64,000 nt of DNA from Odontesthes bonariensis (taxonomy: Eukaryota > Chordata > Actinopteri > Atheriniformes > Atherinopsidae): assembly GCF_027942865.1 (NCBI RefSeq), contig NC_134509.1, positions 24,982,697 through 25,046,696 of the forward strand, written 5' to 3'. How positions within the stretch are numbered: position 1 is the stretch's first letter; every line of letters starts with the position of its first letter. This document shows, piece by piece, positions 34,401 through 45,600 of this stretch. Below the pieces are notes generated by a model. The model saw only the letters and a list, made by a program, of their open reading frames with translations. It ran no database searches and was not told where the DNA came from. The translations under genes were made by a program, and so were the position numbers.

Positions 34401-34587
34401 TTACTCGGCGCAACCTCGCTCTTACTAGCTGGTCGCAAATGGCGCAAACGGTCACGTGACCCAAAATTCCGCCACGCCCCCCGTCGCAAGCTAAAAAACT
34501 CCTCGCACGTCGCAAGGGCGCGCACACAACTTTTTTTCTGACTTCGCGCGAGCTCAACCGGAAACAGCTGACCAAGAGAAAGGAAAC

Positions 34588-34698
34588 ATGAACACTGCAG
34601 AGACCGCGGTGACCGAGAGGGTGCGCCTCTACAAACATCTGTACGACACGTCTATGAAGTTACACTGGGACAACGTTGTCCCAAAGGACAACGTTTGA
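34588..34698 (+). pseudogene. Truncated second MADF ORF
   Basis: It starts MNTAETAVTERVRLYKHLYD, matching the beginning of the MADF ORF at 32781 (VRLYRQLYE), then stops after 36 codons. The stop follows a perfect 16-bp palindrome (34667-34682). Confidence 0.5.
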
Positions 34699-35090
34699 CA
34701 AAGTTCGTCTTGTTGCAAAGGACGAACATTCCACCTTCTCTTCTGTTTTTGCCGCAGCCGCTTAGCTCTGAGATACATATACAGTTCTACACCCAGAGTA
34801 AATTCATTCTGCATCCGCATCAGATGTGCCAGCCTCTGCTGACGTGACACCACAGGTGGCATTGTGTATGCTTTCTTCGTATGCTTTTCTTCGTCCGGTT
34901 CTTCAGCTTGTTCCCTCAACAGTGACGCCCGCTGGTCTGGAGAGAACTGCAAATGTGACGCATACTCGGCGCAAACTGCGCTTATGAGCTGAAGGAACTG
35001 TGAAGGGGCTGGCGCTTTCGATGACGTCATTAATGGTTCTCGAGCCAGAACAGTTGCGCGGTTGCGCCGAGTAAGAATCAGGCTTGACAC
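34629..35090 (-). pseudogene. Harbinger transposase-like N-terminal fragment
   Basis: A 153-codon frame on the minus strand. It contains LRQKQKRRWNVRPLQQDE, which resembles the RRWWVRP motif near the start of HARBI1-like nucleases. The DDE catalytic region is absent. It overlaps the truncated MADF ORF on the other strand. The assignment rests on one motif and on context. Confidence 0.4.
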
Positions 35091-35249
35091 GTCACTGTCG
35101 CAGACGGCTGCGGCGCATCAGTCCCGACCTGGTCCCGACTCGTGTGCGAATGCAGACTGAAACAGTTCCGCTGGGGAAGGACAGTTATCAGAACGAAATT
35201 CAAGGAGGACCGTTCTTAGAACAGTGTTCTTCGAACGGCTCTGTCCGAA

Positions 35250-35287
35250 AGGGTCCTTGCAGTTTCACTGCTCGGTCCCTAATTATC
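35250..35287 (-). mobile_element. Unclassified dispersed repeat, copy 2, second part
   Basis: GGGTCCTTGCAGTTTCACTG, then CTCGGTCCCTAATTAT, is the reverse complement of the first 40 bp of copy 1. It closes the repeat interrupted at 32117. Confidence 0.75.
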
Positions 35288-35375
35288 TGACATTTGCGTG
35301 ACACATACCCACCAGTAAAATCTAATAAATGCCCTCATTCTGGAGGGCTAGTCTCGCTTGACTAGCTGTCCCGGT

Positions 35376-35381
<6 letters not shown>

Positions 35382-35458
<77 letters not shown>
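35382..35458 (+). repeat. (CA)n microsatellite
   Basis: About 76 bp of CA with one TA interruption. Confidence 0.95.
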
Positions 35459-35463
<5 letters not shown>

Positions 35464-36405
35464 GTTTATCAGGAAAGACTGGATCAGATAATCTTTGCTG
35501 CTTTAGTATTATTCTTAAAATTGTTCACTTGCGTCCTCTCAGCTACATCCCTTTGGGACCCAAACAGTCATATTTAATGTCCACACGAAGAAGAAAATGT
35601 CAGTTTTTGTCGAATCCACCACAATTAAAGAGAAATGTTTTGTGGTTGGCTGTTAAAACATGGTTCTACCATTTTAATTCATTATCACAACTAAAGTTAT
35701 GTCAAGGTGCATCGTGTTGACATTGAAGCCTGGCATTTAAACTAAACTTAGTGACCCTTGGCATCCCTTGGACTGTGATAATATTGTAAATATACTTTAG
35801 AACTATCGCCACCAACATGAATGTAAACCGAAAAATCAATCATACTAACAAAATTTGATTCATAGTGAATTTCCTTTTGGTTCCTTATGGTCCATAACTA
35901 TGGTTTTAACGTCTACTCGGAGAAGATTTTATGTTTTTTAGTAAAACTGTCGTGCCAGATGGGGCTGTGGTCGTGTACCAAGAGATCAGGAACCACCAGA
36001 CCTCAACAAACAGGCATATCTGTTCTCTGTAGGTCAGATGACCAAATTTTGATACCATTTTTTATTATAATTGCCTCAAGGGAGTAATGCAAAGAAACAT
36101 TTTTCTATTTCTTATTTTGAGGTGTGGAGATTAAAAGGTTCCATTTCTAATACAGTTGAAAGTGACAGCAGTGATAAAAAAAAGTGAGTGCATGACCATT
36201 CAGATACTTCCACATATGAGACAATGTATAAGTGAGCCTCTTCCTCTTAAGAACTGCTTCAAACACGAGTCAAACATGTTCAGATGAATTAACCAGGATT
36301 GGTGTCACCTGTTGGTGGGCAGAGATGGGAGCTGGGCCAGATTAACATATTCCCTATTCACTGAATAAGGAAAACGTGGAGATTCATAACTCCGCCATTA
36401 TAAGC

Positions 36406-36409
<4 letters not shown>

Positions 36410-36445
<36 letters not shown>
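36410..36445 (+). repeat. (GT)n microsatellite
   Basis: About 18 uninterrupted GT units. Confidence 0.95.
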
Positions 36446-36448
<3 letters not shown>

Positions 36449-36894
36449 CAAAAACTTAAAAAACATACAATTCTAAGGAAAACATTTTGAGGAGTTTTAT
36501 GGGGGATTAAAAACCCCTGGAGTGGAATTTAAGTTAGTTAGTTTTTGTGTGTCTGAGTTGGTAAAGTGCTCCTCCATGGAGGTCATCTTCATGCCGGAGC
36601 TTTAAGACTTTGTCAGTGGAGTTCCTACAAACATTAGAATTAAATTAACAATATTGTATGTTGAAATTGACCTGAGATAGATATAAATTTAAACGTGTAC
36701 AGAGCAATTGGAAATCATCTTCATACTCAAGACTTTGGTTCCTTTCTTTTTCACTGTTGATTTGGCTTCATAGTTTTATGGGCAGAAACATACAACAAGA
36801 GACTCTCACTATGCCTTTTGTCAGCAGACATGACATGAAACTAACTGCCTAGCCTAACTTCATAGCTGATCAAGTTACTCTGGAATTTAATTAA

Positions 36895-37207
36895 GATCTG
36901 ATTTATTGGTCATGCATACATATGAAATTTGTCTTCCACTTTTAACCCATCCAGGTTGGCACCTGTTGACACACACACACTCTCTGAGACAGATGCCAAC
37001 CTGGAGCAGTGGGCAGCCATTCAGCACCCAGGGAGCATGGGGGTACAGTGCCTTGCTCAAGGGCACCTCAGCCATGACAAGGAGGTGGACTGACACCCCT
37101 CCAGCTATCAGTTCCACCAATCTTTTTTGAGTGGCGAGAGTATGGAATTGAACCTCCAACCTTCTGGTTATTGGACATCTGACTCTAACCACTGAGCCAC
37201 GGCCGCC
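36895..37207 (-). mobile_element. tRNA-derived SINE
   Basis: On the minus strand the head is tRNA-like: GGCCGTGGCTCAGTGGTTAG (A box), then GGAGGTTCAATTCCATAC (B box). The body includes the fish SINE core read on the plus strand as GTGCCTTGCTCAAGGGCACC. The head is at the 37207 end. Confidence 0.75.
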
Positions 37208-38429
37208 GGAATATAAGAACTGTAAGAGTGATGAGGAAACGCATGGCATTTATATTTGTAAAGACAACTGTTTTAGTAGAAATGTAAAAAAAGTAAATGC
37301 CTTTCTCAGTCAGAAACCTACTGATAGTGAACTGTAAGATTAAGTGTTGTCTCTCATTTTCACTGGAGGGCTGTGCTCTGCGATTTGTAGATAGGCCAAT
37401 CAGATCAGGGTCTCTTATCACATGTTAGATAACTTTAAAAAAAATTGTGTAACAGTGGTGTTTTGTCTGTGTGTGTGTGTGCGTTGTTCTTTATCAGCTC
37501 ACTGACATCTTTTTCACTTTCAGATGTACCTGCTTATCTAAAGCAACCTGTTCAGCAATAGACAATCGTCCTATATCATGAGGAGTAATAAGTAAAACTC
37601 CTTTCTGCTCTTTGTTTTCCTTAAAAAAGGACCAGTAATATTTATACATTTGCCATTTAACAGATGCTGCTTGACTTCAAGGAAAATAAAGTCACCTTAA
37701 AATCAAAGCTTACCACAGAGGAAGGAACAGATTTTCATTTCAACTCTGGCCCACAGACTCAGATACAGTTGTATAATTATATATTTTAAGTGAAATAGCC
37801 CTTATTTCAAAGTCCATCCACAGTGAAAATGGACAAATACTGATCAACTTGAAAGCCTATGGGCCTGTAGTGTCTTTCAAAGGTGGAAAATATTATGAAT
37901 CAAAAAGAATTTCCAAAACTTAGGAGACTGTAAATGTAGAGGCAGAAGTTGCATCTTTTGTTTGGTTAAAAGACCAGAAAAGAGGAAAGATATTTATTCA
38001 ATCCAGATTAAAACTTTTTCGTACTCATGTGTGAGACTCCTGCATTTTGAGTATGCAAGAAGGAAGATACTGGGTGCTGGACCACAGAAACAATACAAAA
38101 TCGGATTGATCGGGACACAAGGAGCTCCCGAAAAATGTTGAATAAGCTGTCATACGTGATGTTTGGAGCACCAGGCCCTTCTTCAGACTATGGTCCTCTT
38201 CCCCAAAACATAAAGTATGAAAACAAGTCAAATCTTTTCCGGGAACTCTTTAGTGTATAGATTGATACATTTTTAGTTTAATTTAGCTCTGCTAGTGTAG
38301 GCCAATGACATATATTTAAATTAAACTTTGGATGATCAGTCTTGTTGAGGATGAACAACCTGAGCGATCTTATTTCTAAATTACCTACATTGTCAACAGC
38401 AATGAACTCTTGTGTGTTACCTTTGGGTC

Positions 38430-39036
38430 ATCAGAAAGAAATAAATAGAATAAAGAAATTAAATAGAATCCAGAACGCTGCTGCTAGAGTTTTAACCAGG
38501 ACTAAGAGATCTGAACGCATCACACCAGTTTTAAAATCTTTACACTGTCTTCCAGTCAGTCACAGAATAGATTTTAAAAGCCTGCTGATGATTTACAAAT
38601 CCCAGAACAGTTTAGGCCCAAAATACATCTGTGATATGTTCAGAGAATATAAACCCAGCAGAGCTCTTAGAGCCAAGGACTCAGGTCAGCTGGTCCAGTC
38701 CAGAGTCCAGACTAAACATGGAGAAGCAGCATTTAGCTGTTATGCTGCAAACAACTGGAACAAACTGCCCGTGGAGATTAAACTTTCACCAAATGTAGAC
38801 ATTTTTAAATCCAGGTTAAAGACATTTCTTTTCTCATGTGTCTATGCATGAAATCTGCACGATATCTTTTAACTTATCTGGACTGTTGCTTGTTTTTAAA
38901 TTCGTTTAAACTATTTTATTTGTTTCTCTTTATATTCTTTTATGTATTTTTAATGCTTCTTCCACTCCCCGCTGCAATGCTTTTATTTTATGTAAAGCAC
39001 TTTGAATTGTTTTGTACATGAAATGTGCTATACAAA
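38430..39036 (+). mobile_element. 5'-truncated L2/CR1-type LINE fragment
   Basis: Encodes only the C-terminal end of the polyprotein: IQNAAARVLTRTKRSERI, then LPVSHRIDFKSLLMIYKS, NNWNKLPVEIKLSPNV and FKSRLKTFLFSCVYA before its stop at about 38851. An AT-rich tail with GCACTTTGAATTG follows. The same C-terminal sequence closes the near-full LINE at 59752-62670. The left edge is approximate. It lies directly upstream of the keratin fragment and may have helped to disrupt it. Confidence 0.75.
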
Positions 39037-39212
39037 TCATTTTTATAAAAAATTGATAAGAAAAATCAAGTGAATTTAATTATAACAGTTTAAAAGGAAC
39101 GGCTGATATAACAGATGGCAAATAATTAATGTTTTGTTTCTATAAAGCTTCACAAAAAAAGCCTCAGAAACTGACAGATTGTGTGTGTGCGTGTGTTTGT
39201 GTGTGTGTGCAG

Positions 39213-41124
39213 GTGCGCTCTCTGGAGGCGAAAAACAGGGAGCTGCAGCTGAACATCTCAGAGTTCTGTGTGAAGAAAATTGATGTTTCCACAGACCTCA
39301 GCCGCTACTTCTCCAGCATCTCTGACCTGCGAGCAGAGGTACGGCTCGTATTTTACCCTACATGACTGGGAACCAGACGCCCATGCGTGCTGTGGGCACA
39401 TGTGCAAGCATTTCACTACAAACAAATCTTGGAAGAGCAGGTTAACTGTAGCTTTCAAACATTTCTGAGGTTTTCCATCGTCAAGCTTTCAGTGATGTTT
39501 AATCTGAGTCATATTTGTGCTCCGACATTTTCCAGGTTTTGATACAAAAGCTGTGTTTGTTGGACTCATGTAACATGACAACAATAACTATTAGAAATCC
39601 AGAATTTGTTTCCAAAAATTTTCTCAAATAAAAGATCCATGAGAGGATTCTTAAAAGAACATGTAGGTTTGAACTCTTAAAATTCAGTACTGATGTCACT
39701 GAACATCCCAACAACAACATCCAAATAAAACTGAATTCCTGCTGTTCAAAAGCTGAAGAATAATGAGTAAATATTCATTAAATAAACACACACTGTTGAT
39801 ACAGTAATATTTATCTTTGATCAGGTTAATTCGTATAGCTTATTTGAGCTTAATCAGCTTCAACTATTCATAGCTGATCCTATTTGCTGTCTTATTAGTG
39901 ACTGAGGTACAGTATCTTCTGTAATTCCTCACTTTCTTATGGCTACATGTGCACGTATTCCAGTTGGGTGCTGATCTGTTTCATTATAGTTTACAGCTGA
40001 GACACCTACACACAAAACAATCAACAAAGGTGCTTTTTTTATTGACTAAATAGAAATATGATTGTATAATATAAATGCATTGAGTTTAGACTTGTTGAAT
40101 GATTCATTCTTGTTGGGTGTTGAATGAACATGATAAAAACTTTGGAAGAAATTTTCAAACAGTCATACTGCTATATTTAAATATCAAAGTAACAGGAGAG
40201 AAGTCTGTGAACCTTAAAACTATGTGCTTCTGACTTGTTTTGAAGTATGCTGACATTTCTTGGCCTGAGACCGTCCTTGAGCTCCTTGGGGCTGAGATAC
40301 TGAAGTCCAACGCTTTCGTTTCCAGTCCTGCACCACACAGTTTTACTTTTTGATCACTGGATGTTTTTGTGAGATTTTGATGGCGTCTTTGTGGCCTCTT
40401 AAACATAACAAAACATGTATGTATATGGCTCACACAGAGATTTGTTTTATGGCAGTGGTGTTACATCCCTCAGCTGTAGGGGGAGCCAAAGAGCAAAACA
40501 TTAGCCAGTGTTGCTTTAAGCAGTTCTGCTTTTATTAGATGATATGTTTGGGTTGGATCAACATTAATTACAAGATCGATGAAACTTATCAACTACGTCT
40601 GGGACTCACTTTAAGTGGATGGCTCAAACTAATTTTATGTCAGTTGTAATACTGACATTCATTCACGTAACATTGACAAAATACTTGTTCATACAACAAG
40701 ATTCAATTTGATTTTAGTGGAGATTATGTTGATGTTAAAAGAAAGCCAACTGATTGTGCGGAAATTTGTTGATTTTTTTTCTTGCTAATTCAACATATCT
40801 TTGGATGTATTCTCTAACATTTTCACCCCTTGTTTTCCAGCCCAACTCAGTTTCATTCTGTACATTTTGTGCAGCGGTCATACAGACTGTATTGGGTTCA
40901 TGACGGCGGTAATATTGTGTCTAACCCTGTATGTTGACAGTTTTATTTCTTCATTTCTTCATTGCCAACAGCTGTTAAAGGAACACAAATCAATGGCCTG
41001 TGGAAAGTATCAGATAAATGTTTTATTTTCTTTCCATTTAGATTGCAAGAAGATTTTCAGACAATGAAAGAGTCCCCCTGCAGATCGACAATAACAAAAT
41101 GGCAGCAGATGAATTCAAAATGAG
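39213..41124 (+). pseudogene. Partial type I keratin (two exons)
   Basis: Exon 1 remainder 39213-39338 encodes VRSLEAKNRELQLNISEF, then SRYFSSISDLRAE. Exon 2, 41042-41124, encodes IARRFSDNERVPLQIDNN and MAADEFKMR. Exon 2 is 83 bp, the fixed length of exon 2 in type I keratins, and the phases and splice donors are intact. The head, the start of coil 1A and all later exons are missing. The first codon kept is the Val of the usual KVRSLE, directly after a GT microsatellite ending in GCAG. It is probably a broken duplicate; a gene with an unseen upstream exon is less likely. Confidence 0.6.
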
Positions 41125-41290
41125 GTAAGTTGATGTTTCTGTGTCACTTCATGTTGTTCTTTATATCCACTGTGCAATTAAATCATCTTGATATCCAGTA
41201 ATAGAAGGAAGTACACCTTTCTTCAAAAGTATTTGCAAAATTAGATATATAAAACCTCAGATGAATAATGAACCATGACATATTACACAG

Positions 41291-41590
41291 CTCTCTTAAG
41301 GTCCCACCACAGCATTTCAGTCAGGTTGAGGTCTGGACTTTGGACCATTGCAACACCTTGATTCTTTTCTTTTTAAACATTCTGTTGTAGATCTGCTGCT
41401 GTGTTTGGGATTATTGTCCTGTTGATGAGCCAGTTTCAGCCAAGCTTTAGCTGTCAGACAGATGGCCTCACATTTGTCTCTAGAATAATGTGGCATACAG
41501 AGGAGTTCATGGTGGACTCAATGACTGCAAGGTGTCCAGGTCCTGTGGCTGCAGAACAAGCCCAAATCATCAGTCATTGTGTTAAAACAC
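41291..41590 (-). mobile_element. Tc1/mariner transposase relic
   Basis: Read on the minus strand in shifting frames it gives AHQQDNNPKHSS and VQSPDLNLTEMLWWDLKRAV. These match the QQDNDPKH and SPDLNPIE motifs around the catalytic residues of Tc1-like transposases. Frameshifts and stops show that it is dead. Confidence 0.7.
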
Positions 41591-42584
41591 ATGTGAATGC
41601 TGCAGACCAGCTGAGCAGGATCAATATAGCAACAACGCATCATCTGTCGGGTAAAACTGTCTCACAGCGATCTAATCCTAAAAATCACTGAATCAACTTA
41701 CAAGCAGTGACAGTCGGCTTTTTATAGACTGCTTCTGAATTTTGGTTTAGTTTTAGTTAAATTTATAATGACAGCTTGTTATGTGTGGTGTTGTTTTTCA
41801 TTTGATATTATATTTACATATTTTTAAGACATGGTAAGGAGAAGATGATTTTCAATTCATTATGGTATGCAAAACTTTGATGGAGGGAATTGATGGAAAG
41901 AGTGCTTTCTTCTTCAGATGACGCATACAAATAGTAGAAGTATTAATTTAAGGATGTAATTTAACTCACAGCCACCAGGTGTCACTTTTAACTTTCCCTC
42001 TGAACACAGGGTCCTGGCACAACTTGAGATTGAGTAATCTTATTTTCCTCAAGTGGAAACAGATTGTTGCTGCACAAGAGACCTTTGGTGGTATGATTAC
42101 TTTAGTTTACTCAGAAAATAAGCAATCATCTGGTCATAGCATAAAATCAAGGTACGTGATAAGATGCCATTTACAAAAAATGAGTTGGTAAAATGGAAAC
42201 ATTGGATTTAATGAGCACAGAAGCAAGAAGAGAAAAACTTTTCAAGTGAATATACATGTATCATACATAGTTTCTTTATGCTATGAAAAAGTGAAAATGT
42301 GGTTCCCTGGAGAAGCTGGAACCATTAAAGACAAGAGACCTCCAAAAATCTGTGTTTAATTTGCTGTAGGTAAATGTGACTCAGTATTTAACTCGGACTT
42401 CCTTTCACTGCTTTTGTGCTTTTTTTCTTTAACACACTGAGTGTGTTTGTCATCGGTGCTATGAAATGTTAATCCTCCTTGAACACACATCCACCCTGTT
42501 TCAACTGTGCAGGAGAGCAATATCATGTTTGGGCAGCAAGGACGGGAGTTTTTCACCTTCTACAGTTTTTGTTACTCTGCATGA

Positions 42585-42587
<3 letters not shown>

Positions 42588-42647
<60 letters not shown>
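42588..42647 (+). repeat. (CA)n microsatellite
   Basis: About 30 uninterrupted CA units. Confidence 0.95.
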
Positions 42648-42649
<2 letters not shown>

Positions 42650-42650
<1 letters not shown>

Positions 42651-45600
42651 ATAACATGTACACAACATATATTAAGAAAATGTCACATTTTCTTTCCAGG
42701 TGCCAGGCTAACTTGAGCATATTTGTGCGTTTGCAGTTCTTTGTGAAAGTTGGATTACCAGAGAAAGCAGAGTGGGTAATTTTACCTCTGGTTTGTCTGC
42801 ACATCATGAGGAAGTGAGTATTTTCCTTCAGCTGACTACAGTTATCTGTATTATTACCACAGTATGAACAATTAATGCTTTCATTGTGAGCACATGGGCT
42901 CTTCATCAGATTATGCTACTTTATATTTCATTAATGGAAGATAAAGTGAATACATCTCCCAGTTCTTGCATACTATCTCAGCAGTAAATTTCCAGACCTC
43001 TCAGAGAATCAAGGCATTGCATGGATGTTTTCTCCTTCTAAAAGGTGTGGTCGATACCTTCGGGGCATTGCATCAGAGTAGCAGAATGGGCATGCAGCAG
43101 CACACACAAAGACACCAGCGCTGTCCAGTGACACCTGATTCAGCAGTGAGTCATCTTGACTCTCACTGCCTCAACAAGCAATAGAAAGGGAGCTAGGTTG
43201 GCTCATACATGATTGATCCACACCCACGCAAAAGCACCCCAGGTTATTTGTCATGAAAGAGCACATTTTAACATAATATTCCTGTTGTAACAAGCCATAC
43301 AAGCTGTGATAACAGCAGTTTCTGTCACCAGGGCACTTCATACTCTGACTTAAATGGTCCTTTTACATTCCCATTCAGATGAAAAGTGTGTGACACAGTA
43401 AATACTGTATGTTAAATAAATTTACGACTGTGGTTCTGGCTAAACAACACGCCTCACACTTGTGTGACAAAGTAGTCCTTTGTACGGACCAAAGATCAAT
43501 GAGAGTCAACAGTGATGTTTGAGGTTACTTATTATGCTCAATATTCCAATGAATAAAAAAAGCAATAAAATTCAACTGAGGTCGACTCCATTCATACTCC
43601 ACACATGAGAACCACAGCCACACCTTGCTTTATCATCACACATGCCAGCACCATTCATCATTCATTTCACATGAAAGAACAACAGTATCTTTACTACCAA
43701 GATGAGAAAATGTGTGCGCTACTTGTTGCCTTAAAAACTGTTCACAAGGTGTGTAACACAAGAAAATCAGAACGTGAATGCAAAGTGGATGGATTCAAAC
43801 ATTTGCAAAGGAATTAGCTTTTATTTGCAGATATGCTAATGTTCTTTTCACTTGCAGCTTCTTCTTTCACAATCAGTACACAAACACTTTCTTATCTGTC
43901 AACTAGTGTGCAGCTCCACAGAGCCGCAGGGAATAACACACCCCGCTCAGTGACAGGGCAAATCCACAACAGCCAGACTTCTGGTCACACACCTCAATCA
44001 GACTTTCATGTGATTTCCTATTGTGGGTTTTGTTTCCCACAAAGGAATCCATTTCATCTCTTATGCATGCACAAACAGGTGAAAAGTAAGTTCTCTACAT
44101 TCCAAGAAACATGTCCAAGCCGCAGATATTTGAAAATTTAATCCTGTTTGTGCCTTTGTGCCCATGACAACAACAAAGTAAGATACAATCAGCCAAGGAT
44201 GCAATCATGGTATGGTATTTTTTGTTCTGTGGGAGTAGTTTGAAATTGTTGTGTTCTTACTTTTAGCAGAAAGTCACCTCATTTAAAATGAATTAGTGAC
44301 ATTTTTGACTATTTTTCCAAGCAAATTCCTTCAGTTGAATCATGTTTCGGGTCTTTTTTTGTGTGTACTTCATGTTTTGTAGCTCCCCACAATATTTCAA
44401 TGGCATTCAAGTTATGTATTTGACTTGATCCTTCCAAAACCCTCCATTTCTTGGTTGATTTGATTGTGTGCTGAAGACACTTATCTTGTTTAAAAGTCCA
44501 TCAGCTACAACTCTCACACAGATGGCCTCACATTATCCTCAAATGCACTTTGACATGACACTGAATATGTTGATAGATTTGTAAGCTTTCCAGGCCGGGA
44601 GGCAGCAAAACAAGTCCAGGCCAAAAGATTTCCACTGATACGCTTCATAGTTAAGGCCAAATAACTTTGATTTGTCTGTGTAGAGCACATTATGCTCAGT
44701 TAACCACATACACACGTCTTACCACACAATATATACAGGTGATAAAATGTGCATTTATGTGCAATTTGTTACAACAGGCCCAGATTTTACATGCTGAACC
44801 TAGAATTAAATCTTTTATGTTCTCAGACATTCATTTAACTTCAAATGTTCTGCTATCGTGCTGAGTTTGCTGACAGTCAATTCTAGACAAACAGCAGTCA
44901 TTTGAGTTCCACACCTGCAGATGATTTTCAGTGAAAAACTTATAGATAATTAATTTAATTATACGTTTTTTTTTTAAATCCCTTACCAGACTCACAGGCA
45001 TTCACAGCTTTTTTCCTCTTTTTTCTGCTTTAGAGAGCAGTTCAGATCTTGGCATTATGACACAAGAGCTCCCACAACATCTAACTTTACAATAGAGGGC
45101 TGCTTCATGATGGTGGTGCTTTTCTATTGGGTGCACAGTGGGGAGGACACTCATAGACCATCTTTGAACCACAGCTTTCACACAATGAACAGATAACAGT
45201 GTCACACTGTTTGCATATACACTGATTTCTGAGTTTAAATGATGGAGCATAAAACCACTCTTTTATGTTTTAGAAAGGTACAGACAGTAGAATAATAATC
45301 TCATCATTTTAGTACAACCAAACACATGCTGAATTACCAGCTAGTTAAACAGCTTGTTCTAAAGCTAATTGCTGTGAAATGTGACAAAAAAACAACGAAT
45401 AGTAACTAAATCATATGCTTGACTTAATGCATTTTGCCAGTCTGTTCAGAAAAGGGATTATTCACAATTATTGTGTTTCAGTTCTATTAAAGTGAATGCA
45501 AAACACTTTATTCATACCAGAGGGGGCAATTTGCATGGAACTGTACACATTAACACATGATTTAGTGCAATAAGACAGAGTGAGCTGCAATAAACAAATG

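Larger units (their letters stand above)
32118..35249 (+). mobile_element. PIF/Harbinger-like composite transposon
   Basis: Inserted in the repeat of copy 2. The two ends share a short inverted TTCGGAC motif. It carries a MADF-domain ORF (32781-33035), a second MADF start (34588-34698), a transposase-like frame on the opposite strand (34629-35090) and a nested MITE with TTA duplications (33354-34400). MADF/Myb-like and nuclease ORFs together with a TTA target site are the hallmarks of PIF/Harbinger. The exact ends and target duplication of this outer element are not certain. Confidence 0.55.

Noticed and set aside
33380-34541. Several ORFs within the nested MITE
   Set aside because: The same peptides recur in different frames and strands because the arms are repeated; none resembles a protein family.
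37100-37207. tRNA gene
   Set aside because: The A and B boxes are present but belong to a SINE head; the anticodon arm and 3' end do not fold as a tRNA and a SINE body follows.
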